Shown: positions 31,578-43,212 of the stretch, piece after piece | Position numbering within the stretch: position 1 is the stretch's first letter | Layout: every line of letters begins with the position of its first letter | From: Vanrija pseudolonga | Lineage: Eukaryota > Basidiomycota > Tremellomycetes > Trichosporonales > Trichosporonaceae | Length of the DNA stretch: 64,000 nucleotides | NCBI RefSeq assembly: GCF_020906515.1 | Contig: NC_085849.1 | Span: 3,224,001-3,288,000 of the forward strand | Reading direction: 5' to 3' | Notes under the pieces: model-generated | What the model was told of the DNA's origin: nothing | The model's database searches: none | What the model saw: the letters and a program-made list of their open reading frames with translations, nothing else | Program-made: the position numbers and the translations under genes

Positions 31578-33506
31578 TCAAGGGTGGGCAGCAGCCTCGG
31601 CGGCGGCAGTCTTGACAATGTCGGTCACGGCAGCAGCAAGAGCTGGGTGGCGTCAGCTGGCACTGGCTTCACTAGATCAACTCACTGTCAACGGCCGACG
31701 ACGTAGCAGCCTCGGCATAGACACGGACACAGTCCTCGGTACCACTTGGGCGGACAAAGCTGCGGCCCTGCTCAACCTTGAGGACAGCCTCGTCAATGCG
31801 CGCCTGGAGGCCGACAGGCGACGTGAGCTTGCGCTCGGCGTCGGTGGTGTGGAAGATGTGACGGTCGGGAACCTCGACCTTGACGAGACGGTTGGGGAGG
31901 TCCTCGTAGCCGGCGTCCCACTCCTCGGCGCTCCAGCCCCTGTGCGCGAGAACAACCTCGACGAGAAGCATGTCCGAAAGCGCATCACCCACGGCCTGGT
32001 TGATGAGCTCGGAGAGGGCAATGAGATGCTTGATAGCACGGTCCTGGTCGGGGCTCTCGGGCTCGGTCTTCTTCAGCGTCGCAATAGTGTCGTCCGAGAA
32101 CAGAACAGTGCCGTGGCCATTGGCCTCGAAGTAGACACCAATGTCGTAGTTGAGCGCGGCGTGGTGGAGGTGCTTGACACCGGTGGCAGTGCAAGTGACA
32201 GGGATGTTGCGCTGAGAAAGGTCAGCCAAGAGCGGAGCCATACACTTACGCTCTTGATGAACTTGGTCGAGCTGCCGTTGGCATAAGCGGTCTGGACGAC
32301 GCCAACCTGGATCTTGTCGGTGAGCTTGGCGCGGGTGACGAGGTCGCCGATGAAGAGGGCCGCGAGAACGGCAATCTTGTCGCCGTCGAGCAGACGGAAC
32401 GACTTGCCACCCTTGAGGTAGTAGTAGATCAGGCGGTCGGCGTCGCCGTCAAAGCTAGCACCACGGTTGTCGGGGTGGTTCAGGAGGCCAGACTCGGCAA
32501 CCGAAGGAGGAAGCTGCTGCTTGGTCTTGACGTAGTCGGCACCGCACTGGTAGTTGAGCACGCCCTCCTTGTTGAGCTGGGTGTTGAGCGGCTTGAAAGG
32601 AAGCAGGTCGCCAATGTGCTTGGCAAAGTCGGCAAGCGAGAGAGCACCAACACCGTTGGCGCAGTCGACGGGGAGGGGCTTGAGGGGGCCTCTGTTTCCC
32701 TGCTCCGTTAGGTCCGTCGTACCCGGTGAGGTACTCACAATCAGAGTCTTGAACGCAGCGGCCGTCTTCTTCTGGTAACCCTCGATAGTGGGCTCACCGT
32801 ACTCGCCAGTCGTGTCGTTGGTCGCCTTGACGACATAGTGGAGGATGGGGGTGGTGGTGACGCCAATGTTGTTGGTCTTGACGTGGTCGCCAAAGGCCGC
32901 CAGCGCGGCCTCGAGGGCCTTAATGAGCTCGGGGCTCGAAGGGCGAGTGTCGGCAGCGTAAACAACCGAAGCAGGAGCACCAATGTTGATGTGCAGCTGC
33001 TGAGCGAGCTGCTTGTAGGCCTCAACGAGCTCAGCAGGCGAAGCGCAGTTGGCCAGTGTAGTGGCGTACGCCTCCCACGACTGCTCCAGCATCTCGCCCG
33101 CGGGGTCAACGAGCTTGACGCCATTGTCCTAAGCCTCCGTTAGCCATGCGAATCTCACACCGCATCGTTCCGAGCCGAGAGAACACGTACAGCCTCAGGG
33201 TTGTGCGACGCCGTGACCATGACGCCGATGGCCTTGCCGTGGAATCTCTGCGAACGGAGCACGGCGAGCAGGCCCACGCTGAAGATCACCGAGGGCAGGC
33301 GCTTGCCCCTGAAGAAGGAGAAGGGGTCAGCTACATGCGGCCAGCGATTGAGCGCCGCGCATGGGCACTCACAACGTGCGAAAGCCGGCGGTGCCATAGC
33401 CAAACTTGACATCGGCGGGCTTGGGGTAGTTCTTGGCCGCAGCGGCGATGCGGTCAAAGAGCTGGGTGTGGTCCACGGGGGGAGCAGCGGCGGCGGAGGA
33501 GCTCAT
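31578..33506 (-). CDS. PCM1: Phosphoacetylglucosamine mutase
   Basis: Start ATG 33506: a short Ala-rich leader then DVKFGYGTAGFRTL. The catalytic phosphoserine loop is VMVTASHNPEA, the metal-binding loop GASFDGDADRLIYYY, the sugar-binding region GVYFEANGHGTVLF and the phosphate-binding C-terminus RPSGTEDCVRVYAEA, all in family order. About five introns; about 540 residues. The enzyme converts GlcNAc-6-phosphate to GlcNAc-1-phosphate on the way to UDP-GlcNAc, needed for chitin, N-glycans and GPI anchors. One splice places DNGVKLVDPAGEML directly after the TASHNP loop, supporting the model. It lies 277 bp downstream of the MEMO start on the same strand. Confidence 0.94.
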
Positions 33507-33922
33507 AGTGTCCAGTGCTCTTTTGTGGTGGGTGATGGTAAAAGTCTAAGAGAGTGAACGAGAGGCGACGACTGTTTACAACTCTGAAACGTGATGCATT
33601 TATTTGCGGTGCATGTCGCCCACGTCGTTGCCAGCCAGCCAGCTGCAGTGCGGCCAACCTCGTGCAAACGCGTCACAAGGCGATCCGAGGGCAGCAGTGC
33701 GAATCCGGGGCCCCTGCAAAGTATGGTTGATACCAGCCACGTGGAAAATGACACGTAAAGCGACCGCGTGGTGTTGCAGCAAGTGGTGTTTGAAAGGTCA
33801 AGTGCGTCTCTCCAACGTCCAGATGTTCTTTCGCCGCTCGCTCGTGTGTGAGCAATCCTCATTGTCCACAACCTTTAAAAACGGGCGTCGGCACCCCATC
33901 GAACACTCGACAACTCGACAGG
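33507..33922. promoter_or_regulatory. Divergent promoter region (PCM1 / CWC22)
   Basis: 416 bp between divergent start codons; both promoters must be here. CCTTTAAAAACGGGC occurs at about 33872-33886, a TATA-poor A/T patch about 40-50 bp before the CWC22 ATG. No other motif is recognisable. Confidence 0.5.
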
Positions 33923-36878
33923 ATGCCTCGCTCAGAATCCCCCAGGCGGTCGCCGTCGCCGGACCGCGCGGCAAGCAGGAGTCCTTCGCCTGACGAGGCT
34001 CCTGTTTCCAAGCGCAAGAGGTATGTTTCCATCTCCATTGCCCTCAACGCGTCCTCGCAGCAAGTGTGTGGGCGAGTCACTGACACTAGGTCTAGGTCTC
34101 CTTCTGCCTCTCCCCGCGCGAGGTCGCCGTCCCCGCCGGCACAGCGCCGCCGCCCGCGCTCGCCGAGCGCCGGCCCCGAACCAGTGATCGACGTCCCGCG
34201 TGTGCACGATGTCGACCCGGTGCGCAAGCGGCAGCGCGAGGCCGCGATGCTCGAGTCGCAGATCAATGCCGAGCTCAAGGGTGGCGCTGCGAACGGCAAC
34301 GGCGATGCCGGTACGGTGGCGACGACGACGGACGCCCGCGCCGAGTTTGCCAAGCTGCTCGGGTCGCGTTCTGGCGGCGCGTACATCCCACCTGCGCGCC
34401 TGCGCGCCATGCAGGCTGAGGCGAGCAAGGACAAGAGCGGCCCAGAGTACCAGCGTCTGAGTTGGGATGCGCTCCGCAAGAGCATCAACGGTCTGATCAA
34501 CAAGGTCAACGTGTCCAACATCAAGCATGTTATTCCCGAGCTCTTTGGCGAGAACCTCATCCGCGGCAAGGGCCTTTTCGCGCGCTCCATCATGCGTGCC
34601 CAGGCGTCATCGCTGCCCTTCACACCCATCTTTGCGGCTCTTGTTGCTATTGTCAACACCAAGCTTCCCCAGGTCGGCGAGCTGGTCCTCACACGGTTGA
34701 TTGCCCAGTTCCGTCGTGCCTACAAGCGTAACGACAAGGTGAGTTTTGTTTGGAGACAATGGGAGCTGACATTTTCAGACTGTTTGCAACGCGACTTCGA
34801 CGTTCATCGCCCACCTCGTCAACCAGTATGTGGCACACGAGATTGTGGCCCTTCAGATTCTTCTGTTGTGTCTGGAGCGCCCTACGGACGACTCTATCGA
34901 GGTCGCTGTCGGCTTCATGCGCGAGGTTGGGTTCTTCCTCCAGGAGAACAGCCCCCGCGCCAACACCATGATCTTTGAGCGTTTCCGTGCTGTGCTTCAC
35001 GAGGGTGCCATCTCGAAGCGTTGCCAGTACATGATCGAAGTCCTGTTCCAGGTCCGCAAGGACAAGTACAAGGACAACCCATCGATTCCCGAGGGCCTGG
35101 ATCTTGTGGAGGAGGAGGAGCAGATTACGCATCGACTGAGTCTCGACGATGAGCTCAAGGTGCAAGAGGGTTTGAGTAAGTCGAGCGAGGCGTATGCTGG
35201 CAGGATTCTGACACCCCCAGATCTGTTCAAGGTTGACCCCAACTTTTTGGAGAACGAGGAGCGTTACCAGGAGATCAAGAAGGAGATTCTCGGTGACTCG
35301 GATGACGAGGACGAGTCGGGCAGTGGCAGCGACTACTCTGACGACGAGAGCGAAGCGGACGTCGCCCCCGACAAGGAGGGCATTACCGACATGACCGAGA
35401 CCAACCTGATGAACCTGAGGCGAACGATCTACCTCACGATCATGAACTCGCTCAACTTTGAGGAAGCTGTGCACAAGCTCCTCAAAGTCAACATCCCCGA
35501 GGGCAACGAGATCGAGCTGTGCAACATGATTGTTGAGTGTTGCTCGCAGGAGCGCTCGTACTCCAACTTCTACGGCCTCATCGGCGAGCGTTTCTGCAAG
35601 TTGAATCGACTTTGGACCGAGAACTTCCAGGAGGCATTCCAGAAGTACTACGAGACGATCCACCGCTACGAGACCAACAAGCTGCGCAACATTGGCCGTT
35701 TCTTCGGACACCTGCTCGCCTCGGACGCCATCTCGTGGGCCGTCCTTCACGTCGTCCACATGAACGAGGAGGAGACGACATCGTCGTCGCGTATCTTTGT
35801 CAAGATCTTCCTTCAAGAAATGAAGGAGGAGATGGGCATGAAGAAGATGGTCGAGCGCTTCAAGATTCCCGACCTCCAGCCCGTCTTCGCCAACATGTTC
35901 CCTACCGACAACCCACGCAACACGCGTTTCGCCATCAACTACTTTACGCAGATTGGTCTCGGTGCGATCACGGAGGACATGCGTACGTGGCTGCAGAACG
36001 CGCCCAAGCTGCTGGCAGCCCAGCACGCGGCGGCGCAGGACAGCTCAGACTCGGACTCGTCGTCCGACCTGTCGTCGGACCTCTCGAGCTCGGACAGCAG
36101 CTCGGACTACAGCTCGGACGATTCGCGCTACCGCCGTCGCCGCTCGCCTCCCCGTCGCCGCAGGTACTCGGACGAATCGGACTCGCGCTCCCCGCCCCCT
36201 CGCCGCCGGAGGTACTCTGACGAGTCGGACTCTCGGTCGCCATCACCGCCCCCGAGGCGCCGCGACGACTCGCCCCGTAAGCGGACAGCGACCGAGTCGC
36301 CGAGGAAGCGTAGCCCTTCGCCTCGCCGCGGCGCAAGGGATGACTCGAGGACGCCACCGCGCCGTCGCGACGACAGCCCTCCCGCTCGTCGTCGTGACGA
36401 CACTCCCCCCCGCCGCCGTGACGACAGCCCCCCTCCCCGTCGCCGTGACGACTCTCCTCCTCCCCGCCGCCGTGATGACAGCCCCCCTCCCCGTCGTCGC
36501 GACGACTCTCCTCCTCCCCGTCGCCGCAATGACAGCCCTCCCCCTCGTCGCCGCGCTGACTCTCCTCCCCGCCGTCGCGATGACACTCCCCCTCGCCGCC
36601 GCGACGACAGCCCTCCCCCCCGCCGTCGCGAGAGCCCTCCCCCACCCCGCGCTCGAGAGCAGAGCCCGCCCCGTGCCGCGGCGCCTCCAGTGCACCCCAG
36701 TCGCATGGCACAGGTCCCAGTGCATCCCAGCCGCCTGGCTCAGGTGCCCGGTGCCGGACCTGGCGCGCGCCGCGACCCTCCCCCTCATCAACGTCGCTCG
36801 CCACCGCGCCGCCGATTCGACGACGACCGCTCGCCTCCCAGGCGGCGGTTTGACGACGGCGGGCGTGACCGTCGCTAA
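33923..36878 (+). CDS. CWC22: CWC22 pre-mRNA splicing factor (nucampholin)
   Basis: Four exons (33923-34020, 34090-34738, 34779-35175, 35221-36878) give 933 residues. An RS-like N-terminus (MPRSESPRRSPSPDRAA) leads to the MIF4G domain (GGAYIPPARLRAMQ, LSWDALRKSINGLINKVN, NIKHVIPELFGENLIRGKGL), then NLFKVDPNFLENEERYQ and the MA3 domain (MTETNLMNLRRTIYLTIMNS). The C-terminal 250 residues are an Arg/Ser/Asp/Pro tail with eleven RRRDDSPPP-like repeats. CWC22 joins the spliceosome before the first step, recruits eIF4A3 and so is required for exon junction complex deposition. The third intron (35176-35220) is 45 nt without an in-frame stop, so its retention would only insert 15 residues. Confidence 0.93.
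36360..36650 (+). repeat. CWC22: Coding minisatellite encoding RRRDDSPPP-type repeats
   Basis: Eleven units of 8-9 codons (consensus Arg-Arg-Arg-Asp-Asp-Ser/Thr-Pro-Pro-Pro), with N, A or E substitutions in single units. Codon third positions vary between units, so the array is not a fresh perfect expansion. Confidence 0.88.
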
Positions 36879-36972
36879 GTCAGTAATGTGTGAGAATAGT
36901 ACGGCACATAGTAGTGGTTGGCGCAAGATTGATATCGATGCATGATGAATGATGCTACTTCTTCTTCCTCAC

Positions 36973-39583
36973 TTAGAGCTCGTCGTGGACAGTGTCGTCG
37001 TCCATCGAAGCCTTGAACTTGTTCCAGTCGAGCCACTCGTCGGCCTCGCCCTCCTTGTCGTCGCTGGAGCCAAACTCGACGCCGTCGAGGATGCTCTCGG
37101 CCTTGTCGTGCTCCGTGTCCTCAGGGAGGGGGTTGGCGGCGGTAGGAGGCGCGGGCTTGACCTTGTCCTCGGCGCGCGCAGAGGACGAGACGCCGAGGGA
37201 GCGGCGGAGCAGAAGCTCGACGCGCTCAAAGTAGCTGGTGGGGTCGGCGACGTCGAAGCCCGAGCGGACGAGCGTCGTGTCGAACAGCACCGAGATGGTC
37301 TGCTTGATCTCGAGCTCCTGTGCACTCGGCTCGTCGTCGCCCTCTGGCAGCTCGATGACGTGCTCGAGCAGGCCCTCGATCAGCGGCGACTTGGGGTTGA
37401 TCTCGAGCACGCGCGGCAGGTTCTTCATGAGCTGGTACATGGGGTCGTTCTCAGCCTCGGCCTGCGAGGCCATGATGCGCGCCATGTTGGCCGACCAGCC
37501 CATCGAGTCTGGTTGCGTTAGCTGGGTGCTAGACGCTCCTCCAAGGCAAGCACTCACCAACAACAATCGTGCACGGCGACGTGACGAGACGGTTGGTCAG
37601 GACGACGTCGCTGACCTTGCCCTCGAGCTCCTTCTTGAGCCAGGCAAGGAGAGGCTTGTACGCAATGTTCTGCGCGGCGAGCTCCTTCTTCTCAGCCTCG
37701 TCCTCCTCCTCGTCGCCGTACTTGAGGCCCTTCTTGGACACGTCCTGCGCCTGCATGCCCATAAAGTTGTTGAGGGCGCCCATCATGGGCTCGTCGGACG
37801 GGAGGTTGAGCAGCAGGATCTCGTACCCGCGCGCCTTGAGCTTCTCGACGAATGGCGAGCGCGAGAGTGCCTGCGTCGTCTCGCCCACGCCGGCAATGTA
37901 GTAGATCTGCTTCTGGCCCTCCTTGCGGTTCTCGACGTACTCCTCGAGCGAGGTGAACGGCGAGCGCGTGCTCTCGAACCGGAGGAGCTTGGCAATCTTG
38001 ATCTTGTCCTTCTGGCTCTCCATCATGCCGATGCGGAGCGCGTTGCCGTAGAGCTTGGAGACCTCCTTGTACTTCTCCGGGTCGTCGCCCGCAAGCTTGG
38101 TGAAGAGGTCGATGGCCTTGCGCACGAGGATACGCTGGAGCTGCTTGAGGAAGCGCGAGTTCTGGAGCGTCTCACGGGACACGTTGAGCCTGGGGGTTAG
38201 GCTCCGGCACAACTTCATGAACTCACGGAAGGTCGTCAGCGTCAACAGTCACCTTGAGGAAGCTGAGCCAGCGGGGCATGTACTGCTCGCCGAGGTCATC
38301 GGTGATGAACACGCGCTTGACCATGAGGCGGACATTGTTCAAGCCGCTGGTGATCTTGGACCAAAAGTCCTTCTCGAGCACAGGCGGGATGTACATGATG
38401 GAGCGGAACGAGACGCCCGACTGCGTGTCGCCCTTGAAGTGGGACCAGCCGAGGGGCTCCTGCGTCTGGTCCTTGGCGACGGCCTTGTAGAAGTCGATGT
38501 AGTCCTCCTTGGACACGGACTTGGGGTCGCGCATCCAGATGGGCGCCTTGTCGTTGACACGAACGAAGGTGAACTCGTCCTCGTCCTCGTCGTCGTCCTG
38601 CGTGTCGGCATCGTCAAACTCCTCGTCCTCGTCCTTGGTCTCGGCCACCTTCGGGGGCTTCTTCTCGCGGATGTAGATCGGGAACGTGGTCGAGAAGGTC
38701 GAGTGCTTGTCACTTTACTGTCAGTGGCACCCGCGCAGCCGCCACTCACATCAGTGCCTTGAGGTTGTTGGTCGACAGGAACTGCTCGTCCTCGTCTCCA
38801 ATGTCGAGAATGATCTCCGTACCCCGGCCGAGCGTGTTACCGCGCGGGTCGGCAAACACCTCGAACGTGTCGCCCGACGCCGTCGACACAAAAGTGTGCT
38901 GCACCGGGTCGGGGTGCTCAGCGGTCGCGGGCGGGAGGGACGAGACGCGGACAACAGGCGAGACGAGGAAGCTGGGCGTTAGTGCCTCGCATGTGCCCAT
39001 TGTTCCCTTACCAAGAGTAGAAGCCGAGGCCTTTCGAAGTCAGCTATTGTCCTCTCCTTGCGTACGACGTGGCACTGCTGAGCAAGTACTCACCAAACTG
39101 GCCGATGAGGTTGGAGTCGACGGCGCCGGCGTCGTCGGCGCGCTTCAAGAACTCGTTGGTGCCCGAGCGCGCAATAGTGCCGAGGTTACGAGCGAGCTCG
39201 GTCTTGTTCATGCCGATGCCCGTGTCCCGGATAATCAGCTTGCCCGTCTTGCCGCCCTCGTCGAGGTCGACCGTGATGGTGATGTTGGGCTCGCCGGCGC
39301 TGAGCACGTCCCGGTCCGTGAGGGACGTGAGGCGGAGCTTCTCGAGCGCGTCGTTGGCGTTGGAAATCACCTCGCGCAGGAACACGTCCTTGTGCGAGTA
39401 GAGCGAGTGGATCACGAGCGAGCGGAGGCGCGAGATATCGCTCTGCGGGGTTAGGGCTGCGACAGAAAGTGGAGGCCTCACCTCGTACTTGAACGTCTCG
39501 GCCTCTTCGCCGGCGCTGCCGTCGGCCGCCACAAATGGCACGAGTAGCGCTGCTGCGCCGATGAGCAGCTTTTGCAGCTTCAT
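36973..39583 (-). CDS. Endoplasmic reticulum HSP90 (GRP94/endoplasmin) with HDEL
   Basis: Start ATG 39583 encodes a signal peptide (MKLQKLLIGAAALLVPFVAA). The GHKL ATPase domain follows: LFLREVISNANDAL-type helix (here VFLREVISNANDALEKLR), IIRDTGIGMNKTEL, GTIARSGTNEFL and, across a 19-nt exon (39012-39030), IGQFGLGFYSCFLV. An acidic charged linker (about 38570-38640), the middle domain (TQEPLGWSHFKGD, YMPRWLSFLKVTVDADDLP, LNVSRETLQ) and C-terminal dimerisation domain (GWSANMARIMASQA) are complete. The protein ends VHDEL, an ER retrieval signal. It folds secretory and membrane clients. Budding yeasts lack this paralogue, so its presence fits a basidiomycete. Convergent with CWC22: 94 bp between stops. 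Confidence 0.93.
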
Positions 39584-39886
39584 AATGGGAAGAGTCAATG
39601 GGTGAGATGGAGCAGTCTCGACAACAACAAAGATCAACTTTCGACGTGGCGCCGATCCTGAAGCGCGTCGGCAATGTCCAGCCAGGCACGGGAGCAAAAG
39701 GGGGTCACAGAGGCCCAAGTGGGCCGGAGACGGCGTACAGAGGCAGCATTGCAGGTACTGTCACGACGAGCCAGTGCATATGAGTGTTAATGCTAGTGCG
39801 ATGAGATACCAAAAAAAAATGAAGTATTGAGTGCAGAGAGGGTGGGGCGTTGGTGGGTGATGATGATGGAGCGGTTCGAGGTTGTG
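39584..39886. other. Intergenic: ER HSP90 promoter and PPR-like 3' UTR
   Basis: 303 bp; short A9 run at about 39814 and no gene. The ER HSP90 promoter must lie here, but I cannot point to an unfolded-protein or heat-shock element with confidence. Confidence 0.5.
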
Positions 39887-42535
39887 TTACTCCGTTGGAG
39901 CAAGCTGGGGAGCAGCTTGGGTGGGGTCGGCAACATGGGCCCTCTCCTCGCTCTCGAGGGCTCGGCGCGACGGGATGTAGACACGCCTCGGCACAGTGCG
40001 CTTGGTCTGCAGGCCCTTTGTCCTCTCGATGGGAAGATACTTCTTGCCTACGCTCGTGCCAGTTTCGAGCTTGGACAGGAGACCAGGAGGACACTCCAGA
40101 CCGGCGTCGACAATGTCGCGCAGAATCTCGTCGAGCTCGGCGGCCGTGTCGTCGTCCAGAGCCGTGTCGCTATCCAAATGGAAGCGGGGGGCAGTGGCCT
40201 TGATCACAGAGTTGAAGAACCGGGCGTCGAGCTGGAGGTGTGGCGCGTCGCTGTCCAACTCGGCAAAACGCTTCCGCACGTCCGTGTATAGCTGCCACAC
40301 CATTGCTTGCGCAGCAATCTGGCGCGGGTACAAGTGGAACTTGGGATCGACCTTGATGCGGAGAGGGTACTGACCGATGCTCATGTCGGGCTTCGAGTTG
40401 CCTTCGCTGCCGTACACATCCATCATGGTCGTGAAGATGTGGATCGGGAGCCGGAGCGAGTCGGGCATCTCCTCGTTCTCCAGCTTGTGTCGGCAGACCT
40501 GCTTGTACTCGTTGCGGAGAGCAACAAAGAAGATGCGCTGCGCGAGGTTGAACTGACCCGACTTGGCGAGAGCGTTGATCATGGCGGCCCATACGTGGCC
40601 GGCGAGCTCAGGCGGGATCGGACGACCACGTTCACCGAGGACAACACCTGTGTCGCGCTCAAGGATCGCAATCTGATGAGCAGTCGTCTCGCGACCGACG
40701 CGGAGGAACGGAATGACAGCATAGACGGCCCTCTTGAGCCGCTCTCCTTGCGAAGTAGCGGCGAGGTGCGACAGCAAAGCGGCCAGCGAATGGGCGTCGG
40801 GTGTGACCTTGATGGGCTGGCCGCTTGGCGCTGACACCGTCGCGATGGCTGTCGGCCCGACCGCCACTGGCACGGCCTTGTCCCATTTACTAGTATCGAC
40901 GTTGGAGTCGCCGTGGCGGTCCAAAAGCGTGCCCTTGAACAACACGTCGTCGTACTTCTGGGCTGTCTCATTGTCCTGAGCCAGTGTCGCTCCACGGAAT
41001 CCCATGTTGGTGACTGTTGTCCTCATAAAGTCCCAGCGGTCGTGGACATACGACACCAGGCGCGTGATTAAACGCGGCTGCTTGAGAGTGTGTACGGCGT
41101 ACGTGAGGAGTACGACACATGACTTCAGCCCAAGGTCGGGGAGCATGTACCGGCCAGGGCCGTTCATCTGGCGCTGGTGGACAGCGACGCCAGATTCACG
41201 CTCGAGCTCAGCTGCTCGGGCAAAGTTTGGTGGAGAGAAGATGAGCGACACCAAGGCGACGTGAACCTGCGTGTGCGCGGTGTACGCCCACGCATTGCTC
41301 GCTGGCTCTTCAGAAATCGAATCGGGGTACACGGCGGGGTGGGTGTGCGACTTGCTGAAGCTCGACAGAAGCAGAGGGATAGCCGGAATGGGGAGAGTGC
41401 GGGACAGGATGGTGTTGGCAAGCGTTGCAAGCGCGCGCATAGACGCGGCAAACTCGGCAGGCGATGCGGTATGCGGGTCGAGCATGAGCGAGTTGAGAAT
41501 CTCCTCGATAAGCAGCCGGTGAGGGTGGGGCACCAGCGACGGCGGCGAGGTCGGCAGCGGCATCGGGAACCCACGGAGGCGTTCCCCCGCCGCGTGGCTC
41601 TTGGGATGCCACAGATCCAGTCGGTCATGGAGCGACAACGCCTCACCTGGCAAACGCCAGGTGCGCACTCCGCTGAACCACATTTTATGCAGCGCTGAGC
41701 TTTTTGTCGTTGTCAGGGCTCGGGATGGCGCGCCGCCTTGATGGAAATCCTCGGCGCGGCCTCCCTCCGCAATACGTCCCTCCATGACCCAAGCTTCGAC
41801 AAGCAGCGCGTATGTCTTCGCTGCCATGTCGAATCGTCTCTCCCGTAGAGCCTGTTCAATCGCGAGCGAGTAGAGCTGCATTGGGCGTGGGTGGCCGACG
41901 GCCTGGAGCCGGTCGATGAGAGCGAGCATTACTCGCAAGTGGTTTGATACCCGGTCGGGCTGCTGCTCCTCGAACGTTGGCTGAGGGAGCTTCTCACTCC
42001 TGGGGATGTCGACTACCGGGAACTCTGGGTGCGGTTTGCCGGATACTCTTGTTGGCAAGATCGAGAGCGTGACGAGGGAGAACTGAGGTGGTCTCGATGG
42101 GTGGTCTGCCGCCTCGAGCTGGTAGAGCTGGACCCAGAGCATCATGAGCTCCATGGCTAGCACGCCGCGTCGCCGCCGGATAAAGTGGTGGAGAATGACA
42201 TGCTGCTCGAGGCGGGAAAGCGCGTCGGCGCTCTTCGAGATGCCAAGCGCGTTGAGGAGCTGATGGGGCATTCCGAGCTGCGTCCTCGGTACGTCGTCCA
42301 GTGCCAGTCGGATACGGCGGGCCGAGTCGCGCGTCGTGCGAGATGAGGGCGTCGTTGAGGCCGAAGGCGGCGGCGTATACGGCAGGCGCGACGGTCCAGC
42401 GCCATACGCCTGGCCGAAGGGCTCCGGGTCGTCGTCCTCTGGTGGTCGGGCGTGCGCCGCGCTGCTACTTGCGAAGCGGTGGCGGCGCACCGCTGCTGCA
42501 GCGGTGATGCGCCAGCACCTCTTGGTGGTTATCAT
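39887..42535 (-). CDS. Large mitochondrial PPR-like helical-repeat protein, function unknown
   Basis: An intronless 882-residue ORF. The N-terminus MITTKRCWRITAAAAVRRHR-F is a good mitochondrial presequence (basic, no acidic residues, aromatic/hydroxylated). The rest is alpha-helical with pentatricopeptide-like pieces: MQLYSLAIEQALRERRFDMA, AKTYALLVEAWVMEGRIA and, near 600-660, VWAAMINALAKSGQFNLAQR then IFTTMMDVYGSEG. The spacing is irregular, as in fungal PPR proteins acting on mitochondrial transcripts or ribosomes. I do not recognise the orthologue. Absence of introns contrasts with most neighbours. Confidence 0.6.
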   Translation of the reverse strand: MITTKRCWRITAAAAVRRHRFASSSAAHARPPEDDDPEPFGQAYGAGPSRLPYTPPPSASTTPSSRTTRDSARRIRLALDDVPRTQLGMPHQLLNALGISKSADALSRLEQHVILHHFIRRRRGVLAMELMMLWVQLYQLEAADHPSRPPQFSLVTLSILPTRVSGKPHPEFPVVDIPRSEKLPQPTFEEQQPDRVSNHLRVMLALIDRLQAVGHPRPMQLYSLAIEQALRERRFDMAAKTYALLVEAWVMEGRIAEGGRAEDFHQGGAPSRALTTTKSSALHKMWFSGVRTWRLPGEALSLHDRLDLWHPKSHAAGERLRGFPMPLPTSPPSLVPHPHRLLIEEILNSLMLDPHTASPAEFAASMRALATLANTILSRTLPIPAIPLLLSSFSKSHTHPAVYPDSISEEPASNAWAYTAHTQVHVALVSLIFSPPNFARAAELERESGVAVHQRQMNGPGRYMLPDLGLKSCVVLLTYAVHTLKQPRLITRLVSYVHDRWDFMRTTVTNMGFRGATLAQDNETAQKYDDVLFKGTLLDRHGDSNVDTSKWDKAVPVAVGPTAIATVSAPSGQPIKVTPDAHSLAALLSHLAATSQGERLKRAVYAVIPFLRVGRETTAHQIAILERDTGVVLGERGRPIPPELAGHVWAAMINALAKSGQFNLAQRIFFVALRNEYKQVCRHKLENEEMPDSLRLPIHIFTTMMDVYGSEGNSKPDMSIGQYPLRIKVDPKFHLYPRQIAAQAMVWQLYTDVRKRFAELDSDAPHLQLDARFFNSVIKATAPRFHLDSDTALDDDTAAELDEILRDIVDAGLECPPGLLSKLETGTSVGKKYLPIERTKGLQTKRTVPRRVYIPSRRALESEERAHVADPTQAAPQLAPTE

Positions 42536-43212
42536 TGCGTTGGCAGGCGCGTGGGGTTAGAGCATTGCGTGGTGGTGAGTCGAGGTTGAAGTTGCTTGTT
42601 GCCGGGTTGGATCGCACAGTGCGGACACTCTGTCAGGCCCAGCCAGCAAAAGTCAAGCAAGGACAAGGGTTGCCGAGGGGACATTGGGTGTGTAAATGTT
42701 AGGGTCAATTCCACGTGGCTAGATTGTTAGGCTCATTTCCCCAGTAAGTATGGGCGGTGCTGGAAACGTGATCAGCATCGGATTGAGTCGAGGGAAGGGG
42801 TGCACAGAGAGGGCTGCGCCGCCACCGCCGCCGTCATCTCGCTCGTCGCCATCTCTGTGTGCATCACACAATCACCCACATTCTTCCACGACACACAACA
42901 TCTACCTCTCCTGTCAGAGACAGGCTTCACGCCTCCCTCCCCCCATCTCTCCACGACTCCCCTCTCCTCCCCACTTTTATATTTGTTCCATTCAGACCAT
43001 TTTGTTCCACCCTCCAATCAAGCAAACAGGCTGGCCTGAACAACAACCCCGCAACCTAATAGCACCCACGCCATCTCATCCCCCCCCTCCCGTCCCTTGT
43101 CGCAAGTCAACTCGCCTCGCGACACCTACTTAAACCCCCCCACATCCTCGAGTCTTGTTGGTACCTCACACCACTCGACCCACACACTACGCCAACTCAC
43201 CAACTTCCTAGG
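42536..43212. promoter_or_regulatory. Divergent promoter region with long pyrimidine-rich leader
   Basis: 677 bp between divergent starts. From about 42880 to 43212 the + strand is dominated by C and T with A (CTCTCC, CCCCCCTCCC, CACCCACACAC), typical of a strong fungal promoter and 5' UTR for the following gene. No gene is seen. Confidence 0.55.

Noticed and set aside
34689-36026. 445-codon open frame on the minus strand opposite CWC22
   Set aside because: Leu/Val/Arg-rich reading with no domain, fully explained as the antisense shadow of a GC-rich conserved exon.
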